Assembly (NCBI RefSeq): GCF_000021645.1
Contig: NC_011661.1
Location: 652,723-716,722 of the forward strand
DNA: 64,000 nt
Direction of reading: 5' to 3'
Origin: Dictyoglomus turgidum DSM 6724
GTDB lineage: Bacteria; Dictyoglomota; Dictyoglomia; Dictyoglomales; Dictyoglomaceae
The stretch's first letter is position 1; every line of letters starts with the position of its first letter. This document shows positions 18,061-26,976 of this stretch, piece after piece. Under the pieces are notes generated by a model that was not told where the DNA came from, did no database searches, and worked only from the letters and a program-made list of their open reading frames with translations. The translations under genes and the position numbers were made by a program.

Positions 18061-18135
18061 AGGGTAAAATATTAATTCTTTTAAAAATCGTTTTCCTTTA
18101 AAAATTTTTAAAATTTTTGGGGGAGGAGTGATTAA

Positions 18136-20079
18136 ATGCGTAGTAAAAAAGGTTTAATTATTTTGTTGGTTTTAGTTTTAGTTTTCCTATTTTCGGGGGT
18201 AATTAATGGACAAAAGGAAAAAGTTGTGAGTTTGCCTTTCTGGGATACCCCTGGATTGATTCCTTACTATTGGCAAGCTCAACATATATTAGCACAGGGA
18301 ACAATTTTTGAGGGACTTTATGGGTATGCTCCCGATCCTAAAGGACTTGGTGGTGTAAAAGTCGTTCCAGTTATTGCACAAAGTTATAAGGTTTCTAAGG
18401 ATTACAAGGTATGGACTTTTAAATTAAGAAAGGATAAGAAGTGGTCTAATGGTGATCCGGTGACTGCAAAGGATTTTGAATGGTCCTTCAAATACTACGC
18501 AAGTCCTAAGATTCCAGATCTTCCTGCATGGGCAGGTCCACTTCAATTTATTGAGAACTTCTGGGCAGTAAAATCTGGAGCATTGGATCCTGATAAACTT
18601 GGGGTAAAGGCTCTTGATGATTATACATTAGAGATTAGGCTCACCACTCCAAGATATGATATGAAAGAATGGCTCTGCGTAGCTCAAGGAGTGCCAATTC
18701 ATAGAAAGAGTGTTGAGGCAGATCCTCAGAACTGGTGGAGACCTGGAAAAATAGTAGTTAATGGACCTTATATTCCTGTATCTTGGACACCTGGAAAAGA
18801 CATGACCTTGGTGAAGAACCCCAACTATGTAGGTGAAAGAGGAAACGTAGATAGGATTGTGCTTAAGTTTGGTGGACTTGGAATCCAGCAATATCAAGCA
18901 GGAGAACTTGATGCTGCAATGATTAACAACGTAGCTGAGTACAGATTTGTAACATCTGATCCTAAACTCTCCAAAGAATTTCATGAAGATGTGATGGATT
19001 GCTTCTGGAATGGATATCAATGGTCTCGTGGATTTGATCCAATAATGGATAACGAAAAATTAAGACAAGCTCTTGCTATGGCTATAGATAGGGAAAAACT
19101 TTGTAAGGATGTTCTTGGTGGAAGAGCATTACCCCTTAATAAATATTGGCCTGATGGTAACCCCATTGGAGACAAACTAAAGGGAATACCCTTTGATGTA
19201 AAGAAGGCTCAACAATTACTTGCAGAAGCGGGATATCCTGGTGGGAAAGGCTTGAAGACTCTTGTATTCTACATCACTGGTGGTGGCGATCCAGTGGTAG
19301 AGTTCATAGTAGATCAATGGAAGAAGAATCTTGGAGTTAACGTAATAATTGAGAATATAGAGTCTGGATTATATTGGAACTCCTATGTATGGCCAAGCTT
19401 CTCACCTGATTCTAAGGCTGGATTCACTGTGATAGGTGCTCCAATGAATAACTTAGAGATTGGTGCATTGTTTAAGAACTCTGACCATACCGTTTGGTTC
19501 TATGATTTTCCAACTTCTGCAAGAAAAAGATACTATGAGTTACAACAGGAGCAAGATGCATGGTTGAGAAAAAGTGGTGGATTAACTGAGGCAGATTGGA
19601 AACCATTACTTGAAGCAAGGAAGACATTATATGAAACTTACAAGAAAATTGTAAGCACAGAGCCTGAGAAATTATGGGTAGCAGATCTAACTACCAAACC
19701 GGAATGGTATGAGAGATTTGATGAACTTTATGAAAAATGGAAGGCTGCAAAGACTGATGCGGAGAAGACTAATTATTGGAGACTTGCAGGAAGAGAGATT
19801 GTAGGACAACAGATATTCCAAAATTGGTATCTTAATCTTACTGAGAGAGCAAAGAATGCATTAAGATGGAGATATAGAACAGTTAATAGGCCATTCAGTG
19901 AGGCAGTAAAAGTAGCTCATTATGGACTCCAACTTATGCAAGATGCATACTACATGGTACCAATTTATCTTGCAAAGGCACAATGGATACAGAATCCAAA
20001 ACTTGAGGGCTTGATGCTCTACAAGTTCTCTTGGGGTCCTGGATTCTTTAACTTTAAGTGGCTTAATCTTAAAGACTAA
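18136..20079 (+). CDS. ABC transporter substrate-binding protein, family 5 (oligosaccharide/oligopeptide type)
   Basis: 647 residues. A signal peptide (MRSKKGLIILLVLVLVFLFSG, cleavage near 26) precedes a family-5 solute-binding fold. The segment WTFKLRKDKKWSNGDPVTAKDFEWSF (about 95-120) is the classic SBP_bac_5 block. Family-5 proteins were first known for peptides, but in Thermotoga and other saccharolytic thermophiles many bind cello- or manno-oligosaccharides. The abundant Trp residues and the adjacent GH5 genes favour beta-gluco/manno-oligosaccharides here. It sits in the periplasm or on the cell surface. A strong promoter, an unusual leader and a hairpin immediately downstream suggest it is made in excess over the permeases. 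Confidence 0.9.
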   Translation: MRSKKGLIILLVLVLVFLFSGVINGQKEKVVSLPFWDTPGLIPYYWQAQHILAQGTIFEGLYGYAPDPKGLGGVKVVPVIAQSYKVSKDYKVWTFKLRKDKKWSNGDPVTAKDFEWSFKYYASPKIPDLPAWAGPLQFIENFWAVKSGALDPDKLGVKALDDYTLEIRLTTPRYDMKEWLCVAQGVPIHRKSVEADPQNWWRPGKIVVNGPYIPVSWTPGKDMTLVKNPNYVGERGNVDRIVLKFGGLGIQQYQAGELDAAMINNVAEYRFVTSDPKLSKEFHEDVMDCFWNGYQWSRGFDPIMDNEKLRQALAMAIDREKLCKDVLGGRALPLNKYWPDGNPIGDKLKGIPFDVKKAQQLLAEAGYPGGKGLKTLVFYITGGGDPVVEFIVDQWKKNLGVNVIIENIESGLYWNSYVWPSFSPDSKAGFTVIGAPMNNLEIGALFKNSDHTVWFYDFPTSARKRYYELQQEQDAWLRKSGGLTEADWKPLLEARKTLYETYKKIVSTEPEKLWVADLTTKPEWYERFDELYEKWKAAKTDAEKTNYWRLAGREIVGQQIFQNWYLNLTERAKNALRWRYRTVNRPFSEAVKVAHYGLQLMQDAYYMVPIYLAKAQWIQNPKLEGLMLYKFSWGPGFFNFKWLNLKD

Positions 20080-20096
20080 CTTGTAGTAAAATACCA

Positions 20097-20125
20097 GGGG
20101 GAGAGTATAAAACTCTCCCCCTTTT
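20097..20125 (+). terminator. Intra-operon terminator/attenuator after the binding-protein gene
   Basis: GGGGGAGAGT (20097-20106), loop of 5, ACTCTCCCCC (20112-20121), then TTTT. The perfect 10-bp stem with a short T-run suggests partial termination or 3' protection, lowering permease and ATPase mRNA relative to the binding protein. Confidence 0.8.
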
Positions 20126-20148
20126 AAATTATGTAAAGGAGGTAGAAA

Positions 20149-21111
20149 ATGGGCCTTTTAAAGTACATTTTACGAAGACTCTTTACTATTTTCGTATCAA
20201 TCGTAGTAGTAATAATCATAACCTATGTACTTATGTGGCTTGCTCCTGGTGAATTTTTTAATATTGCTCAATTCCAGGCAAGTGCTGGTAAAGTTGCCAC
20301 TTTGACTCCTGAACAACTTCAAATATTAATAAAAGGATTTGAGGAAAAGTATGGACTAAATGTACCTTTGTGGAAACAGGTTTGGAATTACCTAAAAGAT
20401 GCCTTTAGATTTAAATTTGGTCCATCCTTTTCTAATCCTAACGAGCCTATAGAAGTGCAAATAGCAAGAAGATTTCCTGTGACCTTTACCCTTGCAATTC
20501 TGGCTATGGCTCTCGCTGTAATTGTGGGAATACCTCTTGGGGTGCTTGCTGCTTTAAGGAGGAATACATGGGTAGATTATATTACCATGTTTTTCTCAAT
20601 GATAGGAAGTATTATTCCTGCCTATCTTATTGGTGTTATAATGGTTATAATATTTAGTGTTTATTTGAGATTGCTTCCTACCTCAGGTTGGGAAACTCCA
20701 AAACAGATGATTATGCCTGTTATTACTGTTGCTTTGGGTCCTATGGCAATAATTGCGAGGTTTACAAGATCAAGTCTTCTTGACGTATTGAATCAGGATT
20801 ATATAAGGACTGCTTATGCAAAGGGTGGAACAGATAGGGCGGTAATTATGAGACATGCTTTAAGAAATTCACTTTTGCCTGTAGTTACTGTTATTGGTCC
20901 TCAACTTGCATTCCTTTTTACAGGAACAGTGTGGATTGAAAACTTATTTAGAGTTCCTGGCCTTGGGCAACTTTTTGTGAATGCTGCTTCTATGAGGGAT
21001 TATCCTCTCCTTGTAACCTCAACTTTTATTCTTTCTTTGTCAGTTATGTTAATGAATCTTTTAGTGGATATTATCTATGCCTTCTTAGATCCTCGAATTA
21101 AATATCAATAA
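20149..21111 (+). CDS. ABC transporter permease, DppB/OppB type
   Basis: 320 residues with an N-terminal anchor (LKYILRRLFTIFVSIVVVII) and about five further membrane segments. The BPD_transp_1 EAA-like loop (DYIRTAYAKGGTDRAVIMRHALRNS) docks the ATPase. It pairs with the DppC-type permease at 21150 to form the channel for the substrate delivered by the upstream binding protein. AAAGGAGG lies seven bases before ATG 20149. Second gene of the importer operon. Confidence 0.93.
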   Translation: MGLLKYILRRLFTIFVSIVVVIIITYVLMWLAPGEFFNIAQFQASAGKVATLTPEQLQILIKGFEEKYGLNVPLWKQVWNYLKDAFRFKFGPSFSNPNEPIEVQIARRFPVTFTLAILAMALAVIVGIPLGVLAALRRNTWVDYITMFFSMIGSIIPAYLIGVIMVIIFSVYLRLLPTSGWETPKQMIMPVITVALGPMAIIARFTRSSLLDVLNQDYIRTAYAKGGTDRAVIMRHALRNSLLPVVTVIGPQLAFLFTGTVWIENLFRVPGLGQLFVNAASMRDYPLLVTSTFILSLSVMLMNLLVDIIYAFLDPRIKYQ

Positions 21112-21149
21112 CAAATGGGCTTTATGAATATAGAAGGAGGTTTTGCTAA

Positions 21150-22022
21150 ATGGAAGTCGCATTAAAGCAGAAAACAAAGAGGGTAAGTTATTGGTCTGCT
21201 GCTTGGAGAAGGTTTAAAAGAAATAAAATGGCTGTTGCAGGATTAATTTATATTATAATAATCACCATAGCAGCCATATTTACTCCCTGGATTGCCCCAT
21301 ACCCTTATGATGAACCTCATTATGCTCATACCTTTGAACCGCCAAGTGCAAGATTTTGGTGGGGTACTGATGATTTAGGTAGGGATATGTTTAGTAGAAA
21401 CTTATATGCTATGAGAAACGCACTGTTAATAGGATTTGGCTCCCAAATAGTAGTACTAATAATAGGTGTTATAATTGGATCCATAGCTGGATTTCGAGGT
21501 GGTGCGGTAGATACATTCCTTATGAGGATTACAGATATCATGTATGCTTTTCCAACATTCCTTTTTAACGTCATATTGGTTACCGTTATGGGAAGAGGAC
21601 TTTTTACTATTCTTGTAGCGGTGGGTCTTACGGGATGGGCTGGTATGGCAAGGCTTGTTAGAGGAATGGTTATGTATCTTAAACATGCTGATTTTGTGGA
21701 AGCAGCAAGAGCTCTTGGGGCAAAAGACAGTTATATTATCAGAAGATACATTTTACCTAATATGTTGGGTCCTATAATTGTTAGCCTTGCCTTTGGAATA
21801 CCTAATGGAATATGGGTAGAAAGTGGTTTAGCATTAATTGGTATGGGAGTAAGACCACCTATGCCTTCTTGGGGAAATATGATTGGTGCAGGGATAGGAT
21901 ATATTATGGCTTTCCCTCATATGGTTATTTTCCCAGTCTTGACTTTTGCTATTACTCTTCTTGCCTTCACTTATGTAGGGGATGGTTTGAGAGATGCATT
22001 TAATCCAAGGAGTGAGGTATAG
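21150..22022 (+). CDS. ABC transporter permease, DppC/OppC type
   Basis: 290 residues. The opening WRRFKRNKMAVAGLIYIIII is the usual OppC N-terminal block, followed by the FWWGTDDLGRDMFSRN segment and the coupling loop EAARALGAKDSYIIRRYILPN. It forms the second half of the membrane channel. ATG 21150 has AGAAGGAGG ten bases upstream. The gene ends four bases before the ATPase start at 22027. Confidence 0.93.
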   Translation: MEVALKQKTKRVSYWSAAWRRFKRNKMAVAGLIYIIIITIAAIFTPWIAPYPYDEPHYAHTFEPPSARFWWGTDDLGRDMFSRNLYAMRNALLIGFGSQIVVLIIGVIIGSIAGFRGGAVDTFLMRITDIMYAFPTFLFNVILVTVMGRGLFTILVAVGLTGWAGMARLVRGMVMYLKHADFVEAARALGAKDSYIIRRYILPNMLGPIIVSLAFGIPNGIWVESGLALIGMGVRPPMPSWGNMIGAGIGYIMAFPHMVIFPVLTFAITLLAFTYVGDGLRDAFNPRSEV

Positions 22023-22026
22023 AGCC

Positions 22027-23007
22027 ATGGCAGAACTATTAAGAGTTAATAATTTAAAAACCTATTTTGATAGATATGATGGTGTGGTTAAAGCTGTGGA
22101 TGGTGTTAGTTATAAAGTGGATTATGGAGAAACCTTAGCTATTGTGGGGGAAAGTGGTTCTGGTAAGACTCAGTCAGTTCTTTCCCTTCTAAGACTTATT
22201 AAGGGAAATGGAAGAATTGTAGATGGAGAAGCCATATTTGAGGGTAAAGATCTATTAAAATTGAGTAAGGAAGAATTAAGACAGATAAGAGGAAAAGATA
22301 TCTCTATTGTTTTTCAGGATCCAATGACAAGCTTGAATCCTATTATGAGAATTGGTATCCAGATAATGGAGCCTATCTTGTGGCACAAGATTATGTCTGA
22401 CAAGGAAGCAAGGGAAAGGGCTATAGAGCTTTTAAGGGTCGTAGGAATTCCAGAATACAAAACCAGAGTATGGGATTATCCATTTCAGTTTTCAGGTGGA
22501 ATGAGACAAAGGGTTATGATTGCAATTGCTCTTGCATGTAATCCAAAGCTTGTTATTGCTGATGAGCCAACAACAGCATTAGATGTTACAGTGAGAGCTC
22601 AAATATTGAATTTGTTATCAGACATGAAAGAAGAGTTTAAAACCAGTGTTATATTTATAACCCATGATGTTACCCTTGCAATGAATTTTGCAGATACTAT
22701 TATGGTAATGTACGCAGGAAAAATTGCCGAGTATGCTCCTATAGATAAATTTATAAGAAATCCACTACATCCATACTCCAATGGCTTAATAAGTTCCACC
22801 TTAGATATAAACGCAAAAGAGGGTACTTTAAAGCCCATACCTGGAAACCCACCAAGCTTAGTTAATCCACCATCTGGTTGTAGATTCCATCCTAGGTGTC
22901 CATATGCTCAAGATATTTGTAAAGAAGTTGAGCCAGAGTATAGAGAGGTGGAAGATGGACACTATGTAGCTTGTCATCTTGTGAAGGGAGGAAAATTCAA
23001 TGCCTGA
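22027..23007 (+). CDS. ABC transporter ATP-binding protein, DppD/OppD type
   Basis: 326 residues. Walker A is GESGSGKT (about 40), the signature FSGGMRQRVMIAIAL and the Walker B VIADEPTTALD are intact, and the oligopeptide-transporter C-terminal extension (NPPSGCRFHPRCPYAQDIC) carries the Cys pattern seen in this subfamily. ATG 22027 was chosen: the frame stays open upstream to 21994, inside the permease gene, but AAGGAGTGAGG sits before 22027 and family alignments begin at AELLRVNNL. It energises import as a heterodimer with the next gene. Confidence 0.93.
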   Translation: MAELLRVNNLKTYFDRYDGVVKAVDGVSYKVDYGETLAIVGESGSGKTQSVLSLLRLIKGNGRIVDGEAIFEGKDLLKLSKEELRQIRGKDISIVFQDPMTSLNPIMRIGIQIMEPILWHKIMSDKEARERAIELLRVVGIPEYKTRVWDYPFQFSGGMRQRVMIAIALACNPKLVIADEPTTALDVTVRAQILNLLSDMKEEFKTSVIFITHDVTLAMNFADTIMVMYAGKIAEYAPIDKFIRNPLHPYSNGLISSTLDINAKEGTLKPIPGNPPSLVNPPSGCRFHPRCPYAQDICKEVEPEYREVEDGHYVACHLVKGGKFNA

Positions 23008-23947
23008 ATTATTGGTAGTTAAAAACTTAAAAAAATATTTTCCTGTAAGAAGAAAGTTTTTAAAGGCTGTAGATAATGTGTCTTTTTCTTTGGAACAAGG
23101 AGAAACTTTGGGCCTTGTGGGAGAGAGTGGATCTGGCAAGTCTACCCTTGGAAGAAGTATATTAAGACTTATAGAACCTGATGATGGAGAGATAATATTT
23201 GATGGGGTAGATATAAGGAAACTTCGTGGAGAAGAATTAAGACAGAGAAGAAGATTTATGCAAATTATATTCCAGGATCCTCTTGCATCTTTAAATCCCA
23301 TGATGACTATTGGGCAGAATATTGAGGATCCTTTAATAATCCATAACATAGGTACAAAAGAAGAAAGAAGAAGAGCTGTGGAGGAGCTTCTTGAAATAGT
23401 AGGTCTTGGAAGAGAGGTTATAGATGCCTTTCCTCATGAGTTTTCTGGGGGACAACAACAAAGGGTAGGAATAGCAAGGGCTCTTGCATTAAATCCTAAA
23501 TTCATTGTGGCAGATGAGCCTGTTTCGTCCTTAGACGTGTCAATTCAGGCACAGATTGTCTCTCTCCTTTACGAGCTTAAGAGAAGATTTAAGATATCTT
23601 ACCTATTTATATCCCACGACTTAGCTGTAGTAAGATATCTCTCTGATAAAGTTGCTGTTATGTACTTAGGAGCAATAGTAGAGATGGCTCCTAAGGAAGA
23701 GTTATACCAAAACCCATTGCACCCTTATACCAGAGCACTACTCGCTTCGGTACCTAAAATGCCAAGGGATGGGGAAAGACAAAAGAGATTCCCTGCTCTT
23801 AAAGGTGAGATACCATCCCCAATCGATCTTCCTCCTGGGTGTAGATTCCAGAGTAGATGTGAATATGTGATGGATGTATGTAGAAAACAAGAACCTGCTT
23901 TTAGGGAGGTATCTCCCGGACATTTTGTGGCTTGTCATTTGGTTTAA
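23000..23947 (+). CDS. ABC transporter ATP-binding protein, DppF/OppF type
   Basis: 315 residues with Walker A GESGSGKS, signature FSGGQQQRVGIARAL, Walker B IVADEPVSSLD and the family C-terminal LPPGCRFQSRCEYVMDVC. It overlaps the previous ATPase gene by eight bases and has GGGAGG before the ATG, so the two partners are made together. Last of the five transporter genes; the secreted GH5 gene starts 52 bases later with its own strong ribosome site. Confidence 0.93.
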   Translation: MPELLVVKNLKKYFPVRRKFLKAVDNVSFSLEQGETLGLVGESGSGKSTLGRSILRLIEPDDGEIIFDGVDIRKLRGEELRQRRRFMQIIFQDPLASLNPMMTIGQNIEDPLIIHNIGTKEERRRAVEELLEIVGLGREVIDAFPHEFSGGQQQRVGIARALALNPKFIVADEPVSSLDVSIQAQIVSLLYELKRRFKISYLFISHDLAVVRYLSDKVAVMYLGAIVEMAPKEELYQNPLHPYTRALLASVPKMPRDGERQKRFPALKGEIPSPIDLPPGCRFQSRCEYVMDVCRKQEPAFREVSPGHFVACHLV

Positions 23948-23999
23948 AAAATGCCTTTGGGGTGAGAGGGGAAAAGTAATTTAAAGGAGGAAAGAGGGA

Positions 24000-24998
24000 A
24001 TGAGGAGGATTTTGTGGATAATTTTGTTAACTTTATTTATTTTTAACATCAATGGATATACTCAAGAGAAACTTCCTATTAGAAGAGGAGTAAATCTAAC
24101 AGGGCTTGAGGCTCCTTTTGAAGGGTCCTGGGGGGTTTATGTAAAGGATGAATATTTTGAATTAGTGAAAAAGGCAGGTTTTGATCATATAAGGGTTCCT
24201 ATAAGGTGGAATGGGCATGCCGCTTATGAACCTCCTTATACTATTAGAGATTATCTTTTTGAGAGGGTAGACCATATAATAGAAATGGCATTTAAAAATA
24301 AATTATATATAATAATTAACATTCATAATTATGAAGAGCTAATGCAAAATCCAGAAAAGCATAAAGAGAGGTTTCTTGCTCTATGGAGACAAATAGCAGA
24401 ACACTATAAAAATTATCCTGATACCTTGTGGTTTGAGCTTCTAAATGAACCAAATACTAATCTTACTCCTCAACTTTGGAATGAGTATTTAGCTGAGGCA
24501 GTAAAGGTTATAAGAGAGACTAATCCTACAAGGAAAATTGTGATAGATACTGCTAATTGGGCAAACTATAATACTATATCTTTTTTGAAGCTTCCTCAAG
24601 ATAGAAATTTAATAGTAAGTTTTCATTATTATAATCCCTTTAATTTTACCCATCAGGGTGCAGATTGGGTTCAACCTCAACTTCCTGTAGGAGTAAAATG
24701 GACCGGTTCTGACCAAGAGAAAAAAGCTATTGAGAGAGAACTTGATTTTACTTTGGAGTGGGCAAAGAGAAATGGTAATGTTCTCCTTTACATGGGGGAG
24801 TTTGGAGCATATTCAAAGGCAGATATGGAGTCAAGGGTAAGGTGGACAGATTTTGTAGCAAGATCTGCAGAAAAAAGAGGTATTGCTTGGTCATATTGGG
24901 ATTTTGCCTCGGCAGGCTTTGGAGTTTATGATGGGTTAAATAAGATGTGGAGGATCGAACTCCTCAAAGCATTGATTCCTGAAACAAAAATAAAATAG
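24000..24998 (+). CDS. Secreted GH5 endo-beta-glucanase/mannanase
   Basis: 332 residues. A signal peptide (RRILWIILLTLFIFNINGYTQ) is followed by a GH5 (beta/alpha)8 barrel. The acid/base is Glu150 in FELLNEP and the nucleophile Glu267 in LYMGEFGAYS; RVPIRW, INIHNYEE and SFHYYNP are conserved subsite motifs. It is expected to cut beta-1,4-glucan or beta-1,4-mannan outside the cytoplasm; GH5 enzymes of this genus have been reported to act on both. ATG 24000 has AAAGGAGG upstream. It is followed 17 bases later by a paralogue without a signal peptide. A 110-base stretch (24792-24901) is almost identical to the paralogue. Confidence 0.92.
   Translation: MRRILWIILLTLFIFNINGYTQEKLPIRRGVNLTGLEAPFEGSWGVYVKDEYFELVKKAGFDHIRVPIRWNGHAAYEPPYTIRDYLFERVDHIIEMAFKNKLYIIINIHNYEELMQNPEKHKERFLALWRQIAEHYKNYPDTLWFELLNEPNTNLTPQLWNEYLAEAVKVIRETNPTRKIVIDTANWANYNTISFLKLPQDRNLIVSFHYYNPFNFTHQGADWVQPQLPVGVKWTGSDQEKKAIERELDFTLEWAKRNGNVLLYMGEFGAYSKADMESRVRWTDFVARSAEKRGIAWSYWDFASAGFGVYDGLNKMWRIELLKALIPETKIK
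24792..24901 (+). repeat. 110-bp near-identical segment shared by the two GH5 paralogues (copy 1)
   Basis: 109 of 110 bases match 25754-25863; the single difference is at 24857 (A) versus 25819 (G), a silent Val codon change. The flanking coding sequence is much less similar (I judge about 60% protein identity by eye), which points to recent gene conversion. Confidence 0.9.
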
Positions 24999-25015
24999 AT
25001 AGGAGTGGGGAGAGA

Positions 25016-25954
25016 ATGAACAATCTTCCTATTAAGAGAGGAATTAATTTTGGGGATGCTTTAGAAGCTCCTTATGAGGGGGCTTGGAGTGGTTATATAA
25101 TTAAGGATGAATATTTTAAAATTGTTAAAGATGCAGGTTTTGATCATGTAAGAATTCCCATAAAGTGGAGTGTTTATACTCAAAAAGAAGCCCCATATTC
25201 TATTGAGAAAAGAATTTTTGACAGAGTGGATCATTTAATAGAAGAAGGACTTAAAAATAATCTCCATGTTATTATAAACATTCATCATTATGAAGAGATA
25301 ATGGAGGATCCCTTAGGGGAAAAAGAAAGATTTCTAGCTATATGGAGACAGATTTCTGAACACTACAAGGATTACCCTAATAATCTTTATTTTGAACTTT
25401 TAAATGAGCCTACTCAAAATCTGAGTAGTGAATTATGGAATCAGTTTTTAAAAGAGGCTATTGAAGTTATAAGGAGAACGAATCCTGAAAGGAAGATTAT
25501 TGTAGGACCAGATAATTGGAATAGTTTATATAATCTTGAGAAATTGATAATTCCAGAAAATGATGAGAATATCATAATTACTTTTCATTATTACAATCCT
25601 TTCCCTTTTACTCATCAGGGGGCAGGGTGGGTAAAAATTGATTTACCTGTAGGAGTAAAATGGTTAGGTACTGAGGAAGAGAAAAGGGAAATAGAAAGAG
25701 AACTTGATATGGCAGTAAGTTGGGCAGAAGAGCATGGCAATATACCCCTTTATATGGGGGAGTTTGGAGCATATTCAAAGGCAGATATGGAGTCAAGGGT
25801 AAGGTGGACAGATTTTGTGGCAAGATCTGCAGAAAAAAGAGGTATTGCTTGGTCATATTGGGAATTTTATTCTGGATTTGGAGTGTTTGATCCTGAGAAA
25901 AATGAATGGAGAACGCCTCTTCTTAGGGCATTAATACCTGAAAGGAATATATGA
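25016..25954 (+). CDS. Cytoplasmic GH5 beta-glycanase paralogue
   Basis: 312 residues, paralogous to the preceding secreted enzyme from LPIKRG onward but lacking a signal peptide (starts MNNLPIKRGINF). Acid/base Glu131 in FELLNEP, nucleophile Glu249 in LYMGEFGAYS. A cytoplasmic location suggests it trims oligosaccharides after import by the adjacent ABC system. ATG at 25016 follows GGAGTGGGGAG. The segment 25754-25863 is almost identical to the secreted paralogue, including the nucleophile region. Confidence 0.9.
   Translation: MNNLPIKRGINFGDALEAPYEGAWSGYIIKDEYFKIVKDAGFDHVRIPIKWSVYTQKEAPYSIEKRIFDRVDHLIEEGLKNNLHVIINIHHYEEIMEDPLGEKERFLAIWRQISEHYKDYPNNLYFELLNEPTQNLSSELWNQFLKEAIEVIRRTNPERKIIVGPDNWNSLYNLEKLIIPENDENIIITFHYYNPFPFTHQGAGWVKIDLPVGVKWLGTEEEKREIERELDMAVSWAEEHGNIPLYMGEFGAYSKADMESRVRWTDFVARSAEKRGIAWSYWEFYSGFGVFDPEKNEWRTPLLRALIPERNI
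25754..25863 (+). repeat. 110-bp near-identical segment shared by the two GH5 paralogues (copy 2)
   Basis: Matches 24792-24901 with one mismatch (25819). It encodes the nucleophile loop and the next helix and strand (MGEFGAYSKADMESR through WSYW). Confidence 0.9.
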
Positions 25955-25980
25955 ACTTATTTTAGATAGGAGGTATAGTT

Positions 25981-26976
25981 TTGAAGATAAAAAATGTTAT
26001 TCCGAGATGGAAGGGTTTTAATCTGACAAATATGTTTCTTTTTCATCTTGCGAAGGATTTTGATGAGGAAGATTTTAAGTGGATTAGTGAGTGGGGTTTT
26101 AACTTTGTTAGAATTCCCCTTTGTTATAGGCTATGGATAGAAGATGATAATGTTTACAAAATAAAGGAAGAAATTTTAGAGAAAATAGATAAAGTGGTGG
26201 CATGGGGGCAAAAGTACAATATTCATGTTTCTTTAAATTTTCACAGAGCACCTGGCTATTGTGTAAACAATGAATTTACAGAAAAATTTAATCTCTGGAG
26301 GGATGAATCTGCTCTTGATGCCTTTTGCTTTCATTGGGGTATTTTTGCGAAAAGATATAAAAGGGTTTCATCTAAGTATTTAAGTTTTAATTTGGTAAAT
26401 GAGCCTTTGCATCCTTCTCCTGAAGTCATGACAAGAGAGGATCATAATAGAGTAATTAGGCGCACAGTAGAATATATAAGAAATATTGATTCAGAAAGGC
26501 TGATCATTATAGATGGTATTTCCTATGGAAATTCTCCTCTTCCAGAGCTTTCAGATCTTAATGTAGTCCAAAGTTGTAGGGGATATCTTCCTATGGGGCT
26601 TACCCATTATAAAGCAAATTGGGTGGGGGGAGAAAATTGGCCAGAGCCCAAGTGGCCAGGCGCCTGGCATTATGGAGAAATATGGGATAGGGAAAAACTT
26701 GGAAGACATTATGATGAGTGGGCAAAACTAATAGGAATGGGAGTAGGAGTTCATTGTGGAGAGGCGGGGGCATATAAGTTTACACCTCATAAGGTAGTAA
26801 TCGCATGGCTTAGAGATCTTCTTGAGATTTTAAAAGAAAGGGATATAGGTTTTGCACTTTGGAATTTTAAGGGACCTTTTGGTATTCTTGATTCTGATAG
26901 ATCAGATGTGGAGTATGAAGATTGGTATGGACATAAGCTTGATAGGGAGATGTTAAAACTTTTGCAGGAGTACTAA
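25981..26976 (+). CDS. Third GH5-family glycoside hydrolase, divergent
   Basis: 331 residues, GH5 fold but clearly distinct from the two preceding enzymes. It opens with PRWKGFNLTNMF, the acid/base is Glu141 in FNLVNEP and the nucleophile Glu261 in HCGEAGAYKF. SLNFHRAPGY and a long Trp-rich stretch (NWPEPKWPGAWHYG, about 219-232) would shape the substrate cleft. No signal peptide. The start is TTG at 25981 with AGGAGG about nine bases before. The GEAGAY motif and FHRAPGY block recall exo-acting or small-substrate GH5 subfamilies, so a beta-glucosidase or mannosidase-like role is possible; the exact subfamily is not resolved. It overlaps the convergent gene by four bases. Confidence 0.85.
   Translation: MKIKNVIPRWKGFNLTNMFLFHLAKDFDEEDFKWISEWGFNFVRIPLCYRLWIEDDNVYKIKEEILEKIDKVVAWGQKYNIHVSLNFHRAPGYCVNNEFTEKFNLWRDESALDAFCFHWGIFAKRYKRVSSKYLSFNLVNEPLHPSPEVMTREDHNRVIRRTVEYIRNIDSERLIIIDGISYGNSPLPELSDLNVVQSCRGYLPMGLTHYKANWVGGENWPEPKWPGAWHYGEIWDREKLGRHYDEWAKLIGMGVGVHCGEAGAYKFTPHKVVIAWLRDLLEILKERDIGFALWNFKGPFGILDSDRSDVEYEDWYGHKLDREMLKLLQEY

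Noticed and set aside
18058-18102. Possible leader peptide starting GTG inside the orphan Shine-Dalgarno
   Set aside because: The GTG overlaps the ribosome site itself, leaving no spacing, and the 14-residue product shows no attenuation signal.
21994-22026. Upstream extension of the DppD-type ATPase
   Set aside because: Lies inside the permease gene; ATG 22027 has AAGGAGTGAGG and matches the family start.
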